A DNA stretch of 64,000 bases, taken from NCBI RefSeq assembly GCF_028745505.1, contig NZ_JAQZZL010000002.1, positions 868,001-932,000 of the forward strand. The letters run 5' to 3'. The position numbers were made by a program, and so were the translations under genes. This stretch comes from Lentisphaera marina (GTDB lineage: Bacteria > Verrucomicrobiota > Lentisphaeria > Lentisphaerales > Lentisphaeraceae). Each line of letters begins with the position of its first letter. The stretch's first letter is position 1. Positions 47,791 through 57,800 of this stretch are shown here, piece after piece. The notes under the pieces are model-generated. The model was given only the letters and a program-made list of their open reading frames with translations, searched no databases and had not been told where the DNA came from.

Positions 47791-50769
47791 ATGAAAAAAC
47801 TTTTCGTCTCCGCATTGCTTGGAGTTTCAATGTGTGGGATCGCCGCGGATCTGCAAAAAACTCGTTTCTCTAATGAAACTCAAACTCCTTCACCTGCTGT
47901 CATTGCAGCATCGCCTTATGGAGATGTTTTTGTTGGATTGGACTTGCAGGGCTCATTGGGTAAAAAGATTAATATGGGATCCATTAAACGTTTAAGGGAT
48001 AATGATAATGATGGTGTTGCTGAAGAAATAAGTCATTATGTTAGCGTTGATAACCCACGTGGGATTATTTCCATTGGAAATAAATTAATTGTTCTTCACT
48101 GCACTCAGAAAGACGGTAAAGTCCATGGTCAGGACATATCTGTCTTTACAGATGCAAATGACGATGGTGTGGCTGATAGTCATGGGAAGGTCTTAGTTAA
48201 AGGCATTGGTAACCCGAAATTCATACAGGATCGTGGTGCCGATCATTGTACAAATAATATGCGTCTAGGTATAGATGGCTGGCTTTATATTTCTGTAGGA
48301 GATTTTGGTTTTGTTGACGCGGAGGGAACTGATGGCAAGAAGCTTACATGTTATGGTGGCGGTGTAGCACGCGTCAGACCCGATGGTACGGAACTGGAAA
48401 TGTTTATTCACGGAACGAGAAATGTCTACGACGTGGCTATAGATCCTTTTATGAATGTTTTTTCAAGAGAGAACACGAACGACGGTGTTGGTTGGTGGGT
48501 TCGATTCACTCATTACATCCAATCGGGAGAATATGGCTACCCTTGTCTCTATAAAAACTTTATCGATGAAATGATTCCGGCTCTTGGCATGTATGGTGGT
48601 GGTTCCGGCACAGGTGCACTTTTTCTTCAGGAACCTTCCTGGCCAGCAAAATATAATAACAAAGCTTTAATGGCTGATTGGGGTCGCTCCCAGATTATTA
48701 TTCACGAAGTCACTCCCGACGGGCCAAGCTTCACCAATAAACCCAAAGAATTTCTAGAAGTTCCTCAGGTAGCAGATTTAGACGTAGATGCTTCTGGGCG
48801 TATGTACGTGGCAGCGTGGGCAGGTGCTGGTTATACAGGTAGTTCTAGTAAGGGCTACGTAGAGCGTTATGTACCTGCAGACTGGCAGTATAAGGAGTTT
48901 CCTTCTTTAACAAAAATTTCTAAAGATCACTTGCTTGGCTTGATTAATTCTGAAAGTGCGACCGCACGCATTTATGCTCAGCAGGAAATTTTGCGAAGAA
49001 ATGATACTTCCGTGATCAATGATTTATTCAAGTTAGCGTACAGTGCAAATACTCTCGAAGCACGAGTTGCCGCTGTGTATACTTTGGCACAGTTAGCAAA
49101 AGCTTCAGCTTTTCCTGCACTAGAAAAACTTGCAGAAGATCCACTACTTCGAGAACATGCGATTCGACTGCTTGGAGACCGCAAGAGTTTTAATCAATCA
49201 GCTAATATAAAAGCTGTGGTGAAATATCTTAATGATTCGAATCCTCGCGTTCGCGTGGCTGCCAGTGTGGCACTGGGTAGAATGAATAATGCCGCAGCGG
49301 CTGAAGAACTCGTTGTCATGGCCTTAGCACCCGAGTCAAAGGATGCCCCAAAAGACGAAAATGCAGATCAGATCAGTAAATTCACCTCTGACAAAGTCGA
49401 TCCCAATAATCCACTTGTCGATATAGAATTTGATATTAGTGGGTTTAAGTCTCTTACACTCACGATCGATAGTCTTGACTGGGATACCGGCGATCATGCA
49501 GCCTGGGTGAATCCAATTATTATCCTGAAAAATGGTAAGGAAATTGATTTAACCAAAGTGAAATGGCAAGAGGCTAAAGGTGCTTGGGGTAAAACTCTAG
49601 TTAATAAAGATTGTCTCGGTAATGCACTTGAGAATCTTAAAGGTGAAACTTTAAAGGGAATCGGTACCCATGCGACATCCAATATTGTTTATAATATCCC
49701 TAAAGGTGCGACGACCTTCAATGCTCAAGGGACGATAACAAATGGTGCGAGTAGTAGCGCATCCTTTAAATTTATGGTCAGCGAAAAGGCAAAGATAGAG
49801 GGCCCCGTTGATTCAGGGACTAAGTGTTCAAATCCGAATCCTGACATGATTGTACCTCACGTCGCACGTCAGGCTTTGTTAAACTTAGGTGCCCATGATG
49901 CGGTAATCGATGCTTTAAATAGCGCGGATAGTAAACTACAGAAGAGTGCACTCAGTACTATGAAGTTTATGCATCATAAAAAAGTTATTGACGCTCTTGA
50001 ACGAGTTTATGATAAAGCGAACTCTCAGCTCAAAAAGGATATCATTTCAACTCTTATGCGACTTCAGCAAAAAGATGTTGAATGGGATGGCAGTAGCTGG
50101 TGGAGTACTCGCCCTGATCCGACGGGTCCATATTTTGAGCCACGTAATTGGGAACAGTCGGCGCGTATTGCCAGTATTATAAAACTTCATTTAGCCTCTC
50201 TATCGGCAAGTGAGAGAGCTGTGGCCCAAAAGGCTATCGTTAAAAACCGCTGTAATCTCGATGGCAAAGTTAAAGTTGCGGATGCTAAACCCAAAAAGTT
50301 TGGTGATGCCAAAATCGCAGATTCTGCTATAGAAGATATTGTTATCTACATCGACAAAAATAAAGGTAATGCGAAGAAAGGTGCGCAAATTATTAATACC
50401 GTAGGGTGTATCAGTTGTCATAATACTGCTCCAGGTATGACGGTAAAGGGTCCGGATCTAAGTAAACTAAGTCACCTCAGTAAAGCTGCTCTGGTAGAAT
50501 CTATCATTAAGCCAGGTGCGAGCATAGCAAAAAGTTGGGTCAACCTAAGTTTAAAAGACGGATCAGTTCATACGGGTACGATTGTTAAAGAATCCAAGAG
50601 CGAAGTCATTCTTCACAATATCGCTGGTGTGCCAAAGAAGATTGCTACATCACAAGTGGAGAAACGCGAACCGGGGCTCAATATGATGTCTGTCCACTTA
50701 ACTGATGGTCTAAGCCTCCAGCAATTCACTGATCTTATTGCTTATCTGCAGTTTTTGAGTGAAAAGTAA
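47791..50769 (+). CDS. Exported propeller-HEAT-NPCBM-cytochrome c protein
   Basis: 992 residues. Signal peptide (1-18); propeller (about 20-370) with RDNDNDGVAEE, MRLGIDGWLYISVGDFGF, NVYDVAIDPFMN and VADLDVDASGRMYVAAW; HEAT-like helical repeats (about 385-515, and again 685-750); an NPCBM-type carbohydrate-binding domain inserted between them (about 540-670; LDWDTGDHAAW, KGIGTHATSNIVYNIPKGATTF); and a C-terminal cytochrome c with CISCH at 873-877. The carbohydrate module makes a role in oxidising a glycan at or near the surface plausible. It is divergently transcribed from the large protein at 42879-47258, and both have the two-box motif. Confidence 0.9.
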   Translation: MKKLFVSALLGVSMCGIAADLQKTRFSNETQTPSPAVIAASPYGDVFVGLDLQGSLGKKINMGSIKRLRDNDNDGVAEEISHYVSVDNPRGIISIGNKLIVLHCTQKDGKVHGQDISVFTDANDDGVADSHGKVLVKGIGNPKFIQDRGADHCTNNMRLGIDGWLYISVGDFGFVDAEGTDGKKLTCYGGGVARVRPDGTELEMFIHGTRNVYDVAIDPFMNVFSRENTNDGVGWWVRFTHYIQSGEYGYPCLYKNFIDEMIPALGMYGGGSGTGALFLQEPSWPAKYNNKALMADWGRSQIIIHEVTPDGPSFTNKPKEFLEVPQVADLDVDASGRMYVAAWAGAGYTGSSSKGYVERYVPADWQYKEFPSLTKISKDHLLGLINSESATARIYAQQEILRRNDTSVINDLFKLAYSANTLEARVAAVYTLAQLAKASAFPALEKLAEDPLLREHAIRLLGDRKSFNQSANIKAVVKYLNDSNPRVRVAASVALGRMNNAAAAEELVVMALAPESKDAPKDENADQISKFTSDKVDPNNPLVDIEFDISGFKSLTLTIDSLDWDTGDHAAWVNPIIILKNGKEIDLTKVKWQEAKGAWGKTLVNKDCLGNALENLKGETLKGIGTHATSNIVYNIPKGATTFNAQGTITNGASSSASFKFMVSEKAKIEGPVDSGTKCSNPNPDMIVPHVARQALLNLGAHDAVIDALNSADSKLQKSALSTMKFMHHKKVIDALERVYDKANSQLKKDIISTLMRLQQKDVEWDGSSWWSTRPDPTGPYFEPRNWEQSARIASIIKLHLASLSASERAVAQKAIVKNRCNLDGKVKVADAKPKKFGDAKIADSAIEDIVIYIDKNKGNAKKGAQIINTVGCISCHNTAPGMTVKGPDLSKLSHLSKAALVESIIKPGASIAKSWVNLSLKDGSVHTGTIVKESKSEVILHNIAGVPKKIATSQVEKREPGLNMMSVHLTDGLSLQQFTDLIAYLQFLSEK

Positions 50770-50973
50770 GATGAACCCAGAGCATAATCTTATATATTCT
50801 ATGTTTACTAAGGGGGAATTAAGGCCGTATCTCACCCGATCTGAGGGGTATCAATTGTATCTCGGCTGGTCGGCTTATCGGTGATAAGTGAAGTATGGGC
50901 TTGATTTATGAAGTTTGTACAATGATTGTAGGATTAAGTTTTAGATAACTGACAAGTAAAAGGAAGAGGCTCA

Positions 50974-52926
50974 TTGAACGAAAGACGTGAAAATTTAGAA
51001 GACTTTTTTGATGAAGTCATCAATGGTGGTGATTGTTCAGCTTCGATTCTCGATTCTATACTGGACTGTCATCAGCGTTACACGGACTTTGATTTTTACG
51101 AAGAGGGTGGTAGTAAAGCCATTTTTAAAGCGCAGGACCAAATGACTCAGCGTCAGATTGCCTTTGCTAAACTGAAAGGAAATTCGACCAAAGGACAAAC
51201 AGAAAACTTTCTTCGTGAAGCGCGTATAAATGCCTTGCTTCAACACCCCAATATTGTACCTGTTTATGATATAGGTATTAATGAAGATGAACCTTTTTTT
51301 GCAATGAAGTTTGTTCATGGTCGAACCTTGGCGTATATCATTCGCTCTTTGCGTAAAAATGAGAGTGCAACTTCAGCAGAGTATGGTCGAACAGAGTTGA
51401 TTGATATCTTTATTAAAATTTGCGATGCCACTAGTTACGCTCATTCCAATGGGGTTTTACACCTCGATTTAAAACCTGAGAATATAAGAATAGATAATTT
51501 TGGAGATGTACAGCTTTGTGATTGGGGCTTAGCAAGATTGATTGATGGTACTGATGAAATTACTGATGAATTTGGCTCTCTTGAACAGTATTCGCTCAAT
51601 CAAGAAGATATGAATAAATTGACTGTTGATGGATATATTAAGGGAACACCTGGCTTCATGGCTCCAGAGCAGGCAGGAAGCACAGAAGATCGTAAAGGCA
51701 TTCCCACAGATGTTTACTCGCTGGGAGTCATTTTATATTTTATCCTCTCTTACAAAGAACCTTTTCGAGGCGAAATTAATACGGTTATCGCTAAAACCCT
51801 AGAGGGTGATTTTTGCAAGCCTTCAGTTCATAGAGAAAATATCCCCAAAGCTCTGGAATCCATTTGTCTCAAGGCAATGAGCCTGAGAGCTGCGGAGCGC
51901 TATAATTCCGTAGGTGCTATGAAAGATGATATATTATCTTACCGCAATGGCTACCTAACAAGTGCTGAAGAGAAAGGTCTTTGGAAGGTCTTTTCTTTAT
52001 TCATTAAGCGCAATAAAGCCATTAGTTTCAGCTTATTAGCCAGTTTAATTTTAATGTTGATTTTATCATTAGCTTATGTTGATTCTCTCAAAAACGAACG
52101 AGATAAAGCCAATAAGGCCTTAACTTTAGCGCAAGAGGAAAAAGAAAAGCGGCAGTACCTCAGTGATCTTGGGGTTGATTTTTTCATCAAACAAGCGACA
52201 CAGATGGTGGTATTTCACTCATTTGAAGAAGCGGAAAAGGTTATTGAAGAAATACCCGAAAGCGAATTTACTCAAGCTCAGAAAATACAGGTTAGAGACT
52301 TGTTTGGACGAGTCGCATTTTATCGGCAGCAATATAAGAAATCCCTTGATTTGTTAGAGGGAACTAAGGAACGAGATAATAAGTTTTTGCGAATGATGGC
52401 GAGAAAATATGCAAAAAGAAAATCTTCTGATGAAGTTTTGCTCAAAGGCGATGATTTTGTTGAATTGTTAGATGAATTGGAAGCATTCAATATACAGCAT
52501 GCTTGGAGTTCTTATGAATATGAAATTCTTCATTACTCAGATATTTATGAGCATATCAAGGCTGTAGAGAAAATGATCCATGTCAAAAATAACAGTGTGG
52601 AAAATCTAAATATAAAACTCACTGAAAAAGAGGGGAAATACTTCTTAGATTTATCCAATAACCCAGATGTTCACAGTGTTGTGGGAATTCGCAGCATGCC
52701 ACTTACGGGTTTGAACCTTTCCGGAAGTGGAATTAAGGATTTTAGAATGGCACTTCTCAAGGATTTACCACTCGAAGAGCTTGATGTCAGCTATTGCAGG
52801 CTGACTGATTATGGTTTTTTGAAACATTACAAAAACTTAAAAAAAATAACTGTAAATGCTAAAGAGGCTCAACATCCATCCTTTCTCAAATACGCTAAAG
52901 GTCTAGAAGTTATTATCAAACAATAA
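50974..52926 (+). CDS. Membrane Ser/Thr protein kinase with leucine-rich-like tail
   Basis: 650 residues starting at a TTG, supported by a strong AGGAAGAGG ribosome-binding site just upstream. Kinase domain (about 40-325): lysine K66 in IAFAKLKG, catalytic HLDLKPEN (163-170, HLD in place of HRD), DWG (183-185, in place of DFG) and APEQ. The glycine-rich loop is degenerate (EEGGSKAIF). One membrane helix (350-369) is followed by a charged coiled segment and an extracytoplasmic part whose end (LTGLNLSGSGIKDF, LPLEELDVSYCRLTDYGF) resembles leucine-rich repeats. All key catalytic residues are present, so it is probably active. In related bacteria such kinases often work with ECF sigma factors; one lies 7 kb away. 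No two-box motif precedes it. Confidence 0.9.
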   Translation: MNERRENLEDFFDEVINGGDCSASILDSILDCHQRYTDFDFYEEGGSKAIFKAQDQMTQRQIAFAKLKGNSTKGQTENFLREARINALLQHPNIVPVYDIGINEDEPFFAMKFVHGRTLAYIIRSLRKNESATSAEYGRTELIDIFIKICDATSYAHSNGVLHLDLKPENIRIDNFGDVQLCDWGLARLIDGTDEITDEFGSLEQYSLNQEDMNKLTVDGYIKGTPGFMAPEQAGSTEDRKGIPTDVYSLGVILYFILSYKEPFRGEINTVIAKTLEGDFCKPSVHRENIPKALESICLKAMSLRAAERYNSVGAMKDDILSYRNGYLTSAEEKGLWKVFSLFIKRNKAISFSLLASLILMLILSLAYVDSLKNERDKANKALTLAQEEKEKRQYLSDLGVDFFIKQATQMVVFHSFEEAEKVIEEIPESEFTQAQKIQVRDLFGRVAFYRQQYKKSLDLLEGTKERDNKFLRMMARKYAKRKSSDEVLLKGDDFVELLDELEAFNIQHAWSSYEYEILHYSDIYEHIKAVEKMIHVKNNSVENLNIKLTEKEGKYFLDLSNNPDVHSVVGIRSMPLTGLNLSGSGIKDFRMALLKDLPLEELDVSYCRLTDYGFLKHYKNLKKITVNAKEAQHPSFLKYAKGLEVIIKQ

Positions 52927-52953
52927 TTAACTAAGTAAATATTCCTTGAATTT

Positions 52954-52980
52954 GTTACGCCGTGGAAAAATCATCTCTTA
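52954..52980 (+). promoter_or_regulatory. Two-box motif upstream of the PDZ/helical-repeat gene
   Basis: GTTACG, 15 bases, CTCTTA, then CTTCTTAAAAG. It ends 30 bp before the ATG at 53011. Confidence 0.6.
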
Positions 52981-53010
52981 CTTCTTAAAAGAATATAATA
53001 TTAGAGTGAT

Positions 53011-54558
53011 ATGACCTCCATGAAATTCCCCACAAATCAGTTGTCTAGATTAATGACTAAATCCCTTATTTTAAGTTTAATAATTTCTTTTTTGAATTTT
53101 AATACTCTTTTGGCCCAGGTTCATTACAAAGATGATGGTCACCCATGGAATACACGGATAAAAAAAGGGCCCGATGCCGAGGTGCCTGGATGGTACTATA
53201 ATTTGGGTGTTACTGGAATTAGAGTTCAGTTAGACCCTGTAAACCTAAAGGCACTTCAAGTTAAGTATGTCTTTGCAAAATCACCGGCTTCTAAAAAGCT
53301 TTATGTGAATGATTTAATTGTTGGTGTCAATGGCAAGAATTTTCAGAAAGATCATTTAAATGGTTATGGAATGGATAAATTTGGAGCGCAAGGTCCAATT
53401 GAAGAATTTGCTCATGTGCTGGATAAAGCACAGACTTTTCAGAGTAGGGGTTATTTAACATTAAATATTCTTCGGAAAAATAAGCCGATCCAGGTGAGAT
53501 TAAAAGTTTCAACTAAGTATGGAGCTTATGCTGATAGCTATCCAGTCAATTGTAAAAAAAGTAAAAAAATCATCAAAGAACTTCTAGATTATATTATAAA
53601 AAATCAATTCCCTAATGGAGGATTTGGTCACCCAGTAGATGACCTTTGGTGTCCTCTCGCCTTGATGGCTAGCGGAGATCGCAAATCAATGAAGGCGGTG
53701 AAAAAGAACGTGTATCTACAAGCAAAATCGGTGAGGAATTATAAAAACAGGAATGAAGGGTTAATTAATTGGCATTACGTCACTGCTGGGATTGTATTGA
53801 GTGAATACTATTTAAAAACTCGGGATCGCAAGATTCTTCCAGCAATTCAGTTGACCTATGATTTTTTATATAAATCTCAGTATACAGATTATTCTCAGGT
53901 GAGTAAAAGGGATCCATTGGGTAATCCAAATCGTAAAAATCCAACAGAAGAGCAAGCGAAAGGTGGATGGGGGCATAATCCGGGTTATCAAGGTTATGGG
54001 CCGATCGCAATGATTACAGGTAAAGGCGCACTTGCACTGACACTCATGAGTCGTTGTGGGATCGAAGTTGATCAAGATAGATTGAAAATGGCCTTTGATT
54101 TTCTACATCGTGGAACGGGTAATAATGGTTACACATGGTATGCAGATAAGCATTCAGCTCATAATAAGTACGCAGACATGGGACGGACTGGAGTGAGTGC
54201 CATTGCTCACAGCCTATCATCAAGTTCCTCTAATGAATATAAAAAACACGCTTTATTACAATCAAAATTGATCGGTGATTTTCCACTCAGCTTTCCAGAC
54301 ACCCATGCATCACCCATATTAGGTATGGGTTACACTGCTTTGGGAGCTTTTGTTGATAAACAAAACTTTCAGAAATTGATGCAAGCCAATCGTTATTGGT
54401 TTACCTTATCGCAATGCTATGACGGAACTTTTTATTATCAACCTAATAGGGATAGTAATGGCTATGGTCAAAATTCGCGATTATTACCATCGGCCGTAAC
54501 GGCGCTTATTTTTCTGATACCCCAAAAAAGCTTGTATATAACAGGGAGGCTTAAGTAA
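53011..54558 (+). CDS. Exported protein with PDZ-like and alpha-toroid-like domains
   Basis: 515 residues. A signal-anchor segment (about 15-36, ends LLAQ) is followed by a PDZ-like domain (about 60-170; LGVTGIRVQL, KLYVNDLIVGVNGKNF) and a helical part (about 185-510) with repeated motifs such as FPNGGFGHPVDDLWCPLAL, GGWGHNPGYQGYGPIAM and YADMGRTGVSAIA, which look like prenyltransferase/cyclase-type alpha-toroid repeats. The combination resembles proteins annotated with DUF6288 in related bacteria, but I am not certain of that label. No catalytic motif is recognised. The start could instead be a later ATG (53020 or 53053). Confidence 0.82.
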   Translation: MTSMKFPTNQLSRLMTKSLILSLIISFLNFNTLLAQVHYKDDGHPWNTRIKKGPDAEVPGWYYNLGVTGIRVQLDPVNLKALQVKYVFAKSPASKKLYVNDLIVGVNGKNFQKDHLNGYGMDKFGAQGPIEEFAHVLDKAQTFQSRGYLTLNILRKNKPIQVRLKVSTKYGAYADSYPVNCKKSKKIIKELLDYIIKNQFPNGGFGHPVDDLWCPLALMASGDRKSMKAVKKNVYLQAKSVRNYKNRNEGLINWHYVTAGIVLSEYYLKTRDRKILPAIQLTYDFLYKSQYTDYSQVSKRDPLGNPNRKNPTEEQAKGGWGHNPGYQGYGPIAMITGKGALALTLMSRCGIEVDQDRLKMAFDFLHRGTGNNGYTWYADKHSAHNKYADMGRTGVSAIAHSLSSSSSNEYKKHALLQSKLIGDFPLSFPDTHASPILGMGYTALGAFVDKQNFQKLMQANRYWFTLSQCYDGTFYYQPNRDSNGYGQNSRLLPSAVTALIFLIPQKSLYITGRLK

Positions 54559-54682
54559 ACCTTTACATGATTAGCCAGTTAACAGTAAGGTGGTTTGCGC
54601 TTTTTTAGGGTGAAGATTTACAGGTGACAATAATCTAGTGATAGCTAAGAAGATCATAGTACTCACTTTATGGATGTTTTTT

Positions 54683-54710
54683 GTTACGCCAGCTCTGAAA
54701 TCTCCTCTTA
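54683..54710 (+). promoter_or_regulatory. Two-box motif upstream of the DUF1080-cytochrome fusion gene
   Basis: GTTACG, 16 bases, CTCTTA, then TACTACTAAATG. It is about 100 bp before the ATG at 54810. Confidence 0.55.
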
Positions 54711-54809
54711 TACTACTAAATGACATAATTTGTTAATTATAATTATCATATAAATTTTTTCTAAAAACAGTTTTACACAATTAAATCTCTATCGAATCAA
54801 AGGCAGCCT

Positions 54810-57800
54810 ATGCAAACCTCAGCACTTAAATTTTTTTTGAATTTAAATTTTTTATTAATGTCCCTGTGTTCTATGGGATATACTACGCCCTCTGATAAGA
54901 TTTATGAAGCAGAAAATGAAAAAAGTGACCAACTCACACATATGAGTAACCATCTAGGTTTTTCTGGCAAAGGCTTTGTAGCTGGTTTCCATAAGAACAA
55001 TAAGGGTATTCTAACTTTTAAAGTAAAGGCCAGCAAAGCCGGCAAGCAGGACATCACACTCCGTTATTCCGCAGGTTTTGGCAATGCTATAATTATCCTC
55101 GGGGTGAATGGTGAAACCCAAGATTTGTCCATTCCGAGTACTGGTAACTGGAAGGTCTGGAGCGATAGCTTCATACCCGTCACACTAAAGGAAGGTCAAA
55201 ACATAATCACGGTCCAAATGAAGCACTCGACTCATAAGTGTGTGAATATTGATTATCTAGCCTTCGGCAAGCTTAAAACGAGTGAAAGATCCTCTCAAGT
55301 TGCAAGTGAATCCACCGAAAAAACTTTGCGTGATGCTTTTTTTAAACCTGGCGGATGGGAGAATATTGCTGATGCCAAAGCTGAGGGTCGCAAACTCATT
55401 GTGACTCAAGAAGGCGAAGGAATGATGATCAATGGGCGCAAAGGAAAGACTAATAATATTGCCACAAAGAAGCAGTACAAAGACATTGAATTTCACTTGG
55501 AGTTCATGCTCGCTGAAAAATCTAATGCGGGTGTTTATTTCATGGGACGTTACGAAATACAGATCCTCGATTCCTATGGAAAAGATAAATGGGGTTTTGA
55601 CGTTTTGGGTGGTCTCTATCAACGCTGGCCTCCACAACGTGGTGCCGGTGTTCCAGCAAAAGTAAATGCCGCAAAAAAACCGGGTGAATGGCAAACCATG
55701 GACGTTATTTTCCGAGCACCCCGTTTTGATGAAACAGGCAGGAGAATCTCTCAGGCTTTCTTCAAAGAAGTCAAAATTAATGGCCAGTTAGTTCAAGAGA
55801 AGCTCTATGCTGTTGGGCCGACTCGCTCTTCTAAATACAACGACGAAGCTCCCACGGGGCCCATCATGATTCAAGGTGATCACGGTCCTATTGTCATCCG
55901 CAAAATGACTATTAAAGAAATTGACCTCAGCCATATCAAAACTAAGAAATTATCTCCAGATGAACAACAACCCTTAGCACAAAATGGTGAACCTATGATA
56001 GATATGGTCGCCATGGGTAAAGATGTCTTCTTAAACAAGGGCTGCATCGAGTGCCATAACACTACGACAAATGACCAAATCGTTAAAACTGGCCCTCAGA
56101 TTTATGGTGTTTTTCAAAAGAAGCCCATAAGTATAAAAGTCATGGAAAGCGCCGAAAAACACTTTGTCGATCTGCCTGCCGATAAAGCCTACCTCTACCA
56201 ATCTCTACGTGAACCTACCGCACACCTCTCTCTTAATAAAAAAGATAGTAACAAACCATTCCTACCTATCATGCCGGCCTTCACGCCTGAAACGCTAAAA
56301 GATAGTGAAATCGAAGCCTTATATCACTACCTTATCACTCTCAATGAAGAAAAAAATGCTGGCCCTAAAGTTAGCTGGCTTAATAAACCCAAGGATGAAT
56401 ACAATATCTGGAAAGATCGTGGTTCAGTCATTGTGCAAGATCGCCCTCGTATGCAAAGGGCAGACATTCCTGGGACATCGGCAAGATCCTATTTTGTTGG
56501 TTTGCCTGGAAACCTCAACTTCAGCTTTGATCCGCGCACAATGGGGATATCTATGATTTGGAATGGTCCTTTTGTGAGCATTAATGGCATGATGAACGGT
56601 CGCGGCAAGAGCAATTCAATCGGTGATAAAGCCGTCTTGTGGACGCAAGGAACGAGTGACTTCTTTACGCCCTATCTGAAAAATGGTAAATTGCTTGATC
56701 GTTCCTTTACTGAATCCGCAAAAGTCGATTCCCATTACGTCTCAAAGAACCTAAAGTTTGAGGGTGATTATTTAGAAGAGGTCCGCAAAATGGATAGCAA
56801 ATTGCTATCTGTGGAAACACCAAAAGGCAAGCTCCCAAAATTCAACTATGAGGTAGAAGGCAATCAACTCGAGCTCACCTTTGAGGTCTTAAAAAACAAC
56901 TCAATCAAAGCTACTTTTAATGCCAAACTCAAACGTGATCTAAGCCTTAGCATCCCCACTAGTAACTTCACCAATTTCACGGCTAGCGTGGGTTCTATTT
57001 TGGCTAATAAATGGACGATCCCTGCAGGCTCCCATGATAATATTAATTTCACTGCTAAGCGCAAGGTTAAGCTCAAAAAAATTCATACTGCAGGAGTGCA
57101 TTCTGCCCCGGGAGAAAATCTCCAAGGACAAAAAGTTCAGTGGTCCAAAGTCAATGATGCTGAGCAGAAAAAAGCCGGCATGGACCAAGCCTACACACTG
57201 CATAATGCTGAAGTTCCTAAAGATATTCACGGTCGCAAACAACTCTTTGAGCCTCTGGGGATTGAGTTTCTTAATAAGGATATTGCTTTTGTAACAACCC
57301 GAACTGCTGGTGTATGGAAAGTTGTTAATGACAAGTGGTTTCTTTTCTCGGAAGGTCACTACGATTCACTCAACTTGATCATCGAATCAGAAAACTCTAT
57401 AGTCATTGGCGAAAAGCCAGGGCTCACGCGCCTCATTGATAGTGATGGGGATAACTGGGCCGACAAGCGCGAAAATATTTCTGATCAATTCCGTTTCAGT
57501 GGTAATTACCACGAATACCTACACGGCCCCATTCCCTACAAAGGTGGCTACATCTACAACTTAAACCTTACACACAACTTACCCTCTAATTACAAAGCCG
57601 GTGGTAACTTTATGGGTACTGGTGGAGGCCTAAAGGGTTGGATGTGTTACGTCAACAAAGATGGTGATTTTTCTACTTTTGCCAATGGCTTCAGAAGTCC
57701 AGCAGGTTTATCGCTCTCACCTGATAAAGAAATCATTTATACCGAAAACCAAGGAGAATACGTCGGTACTTCAAAAGTTTTCAAAGTCGAAAAAGGGAAG

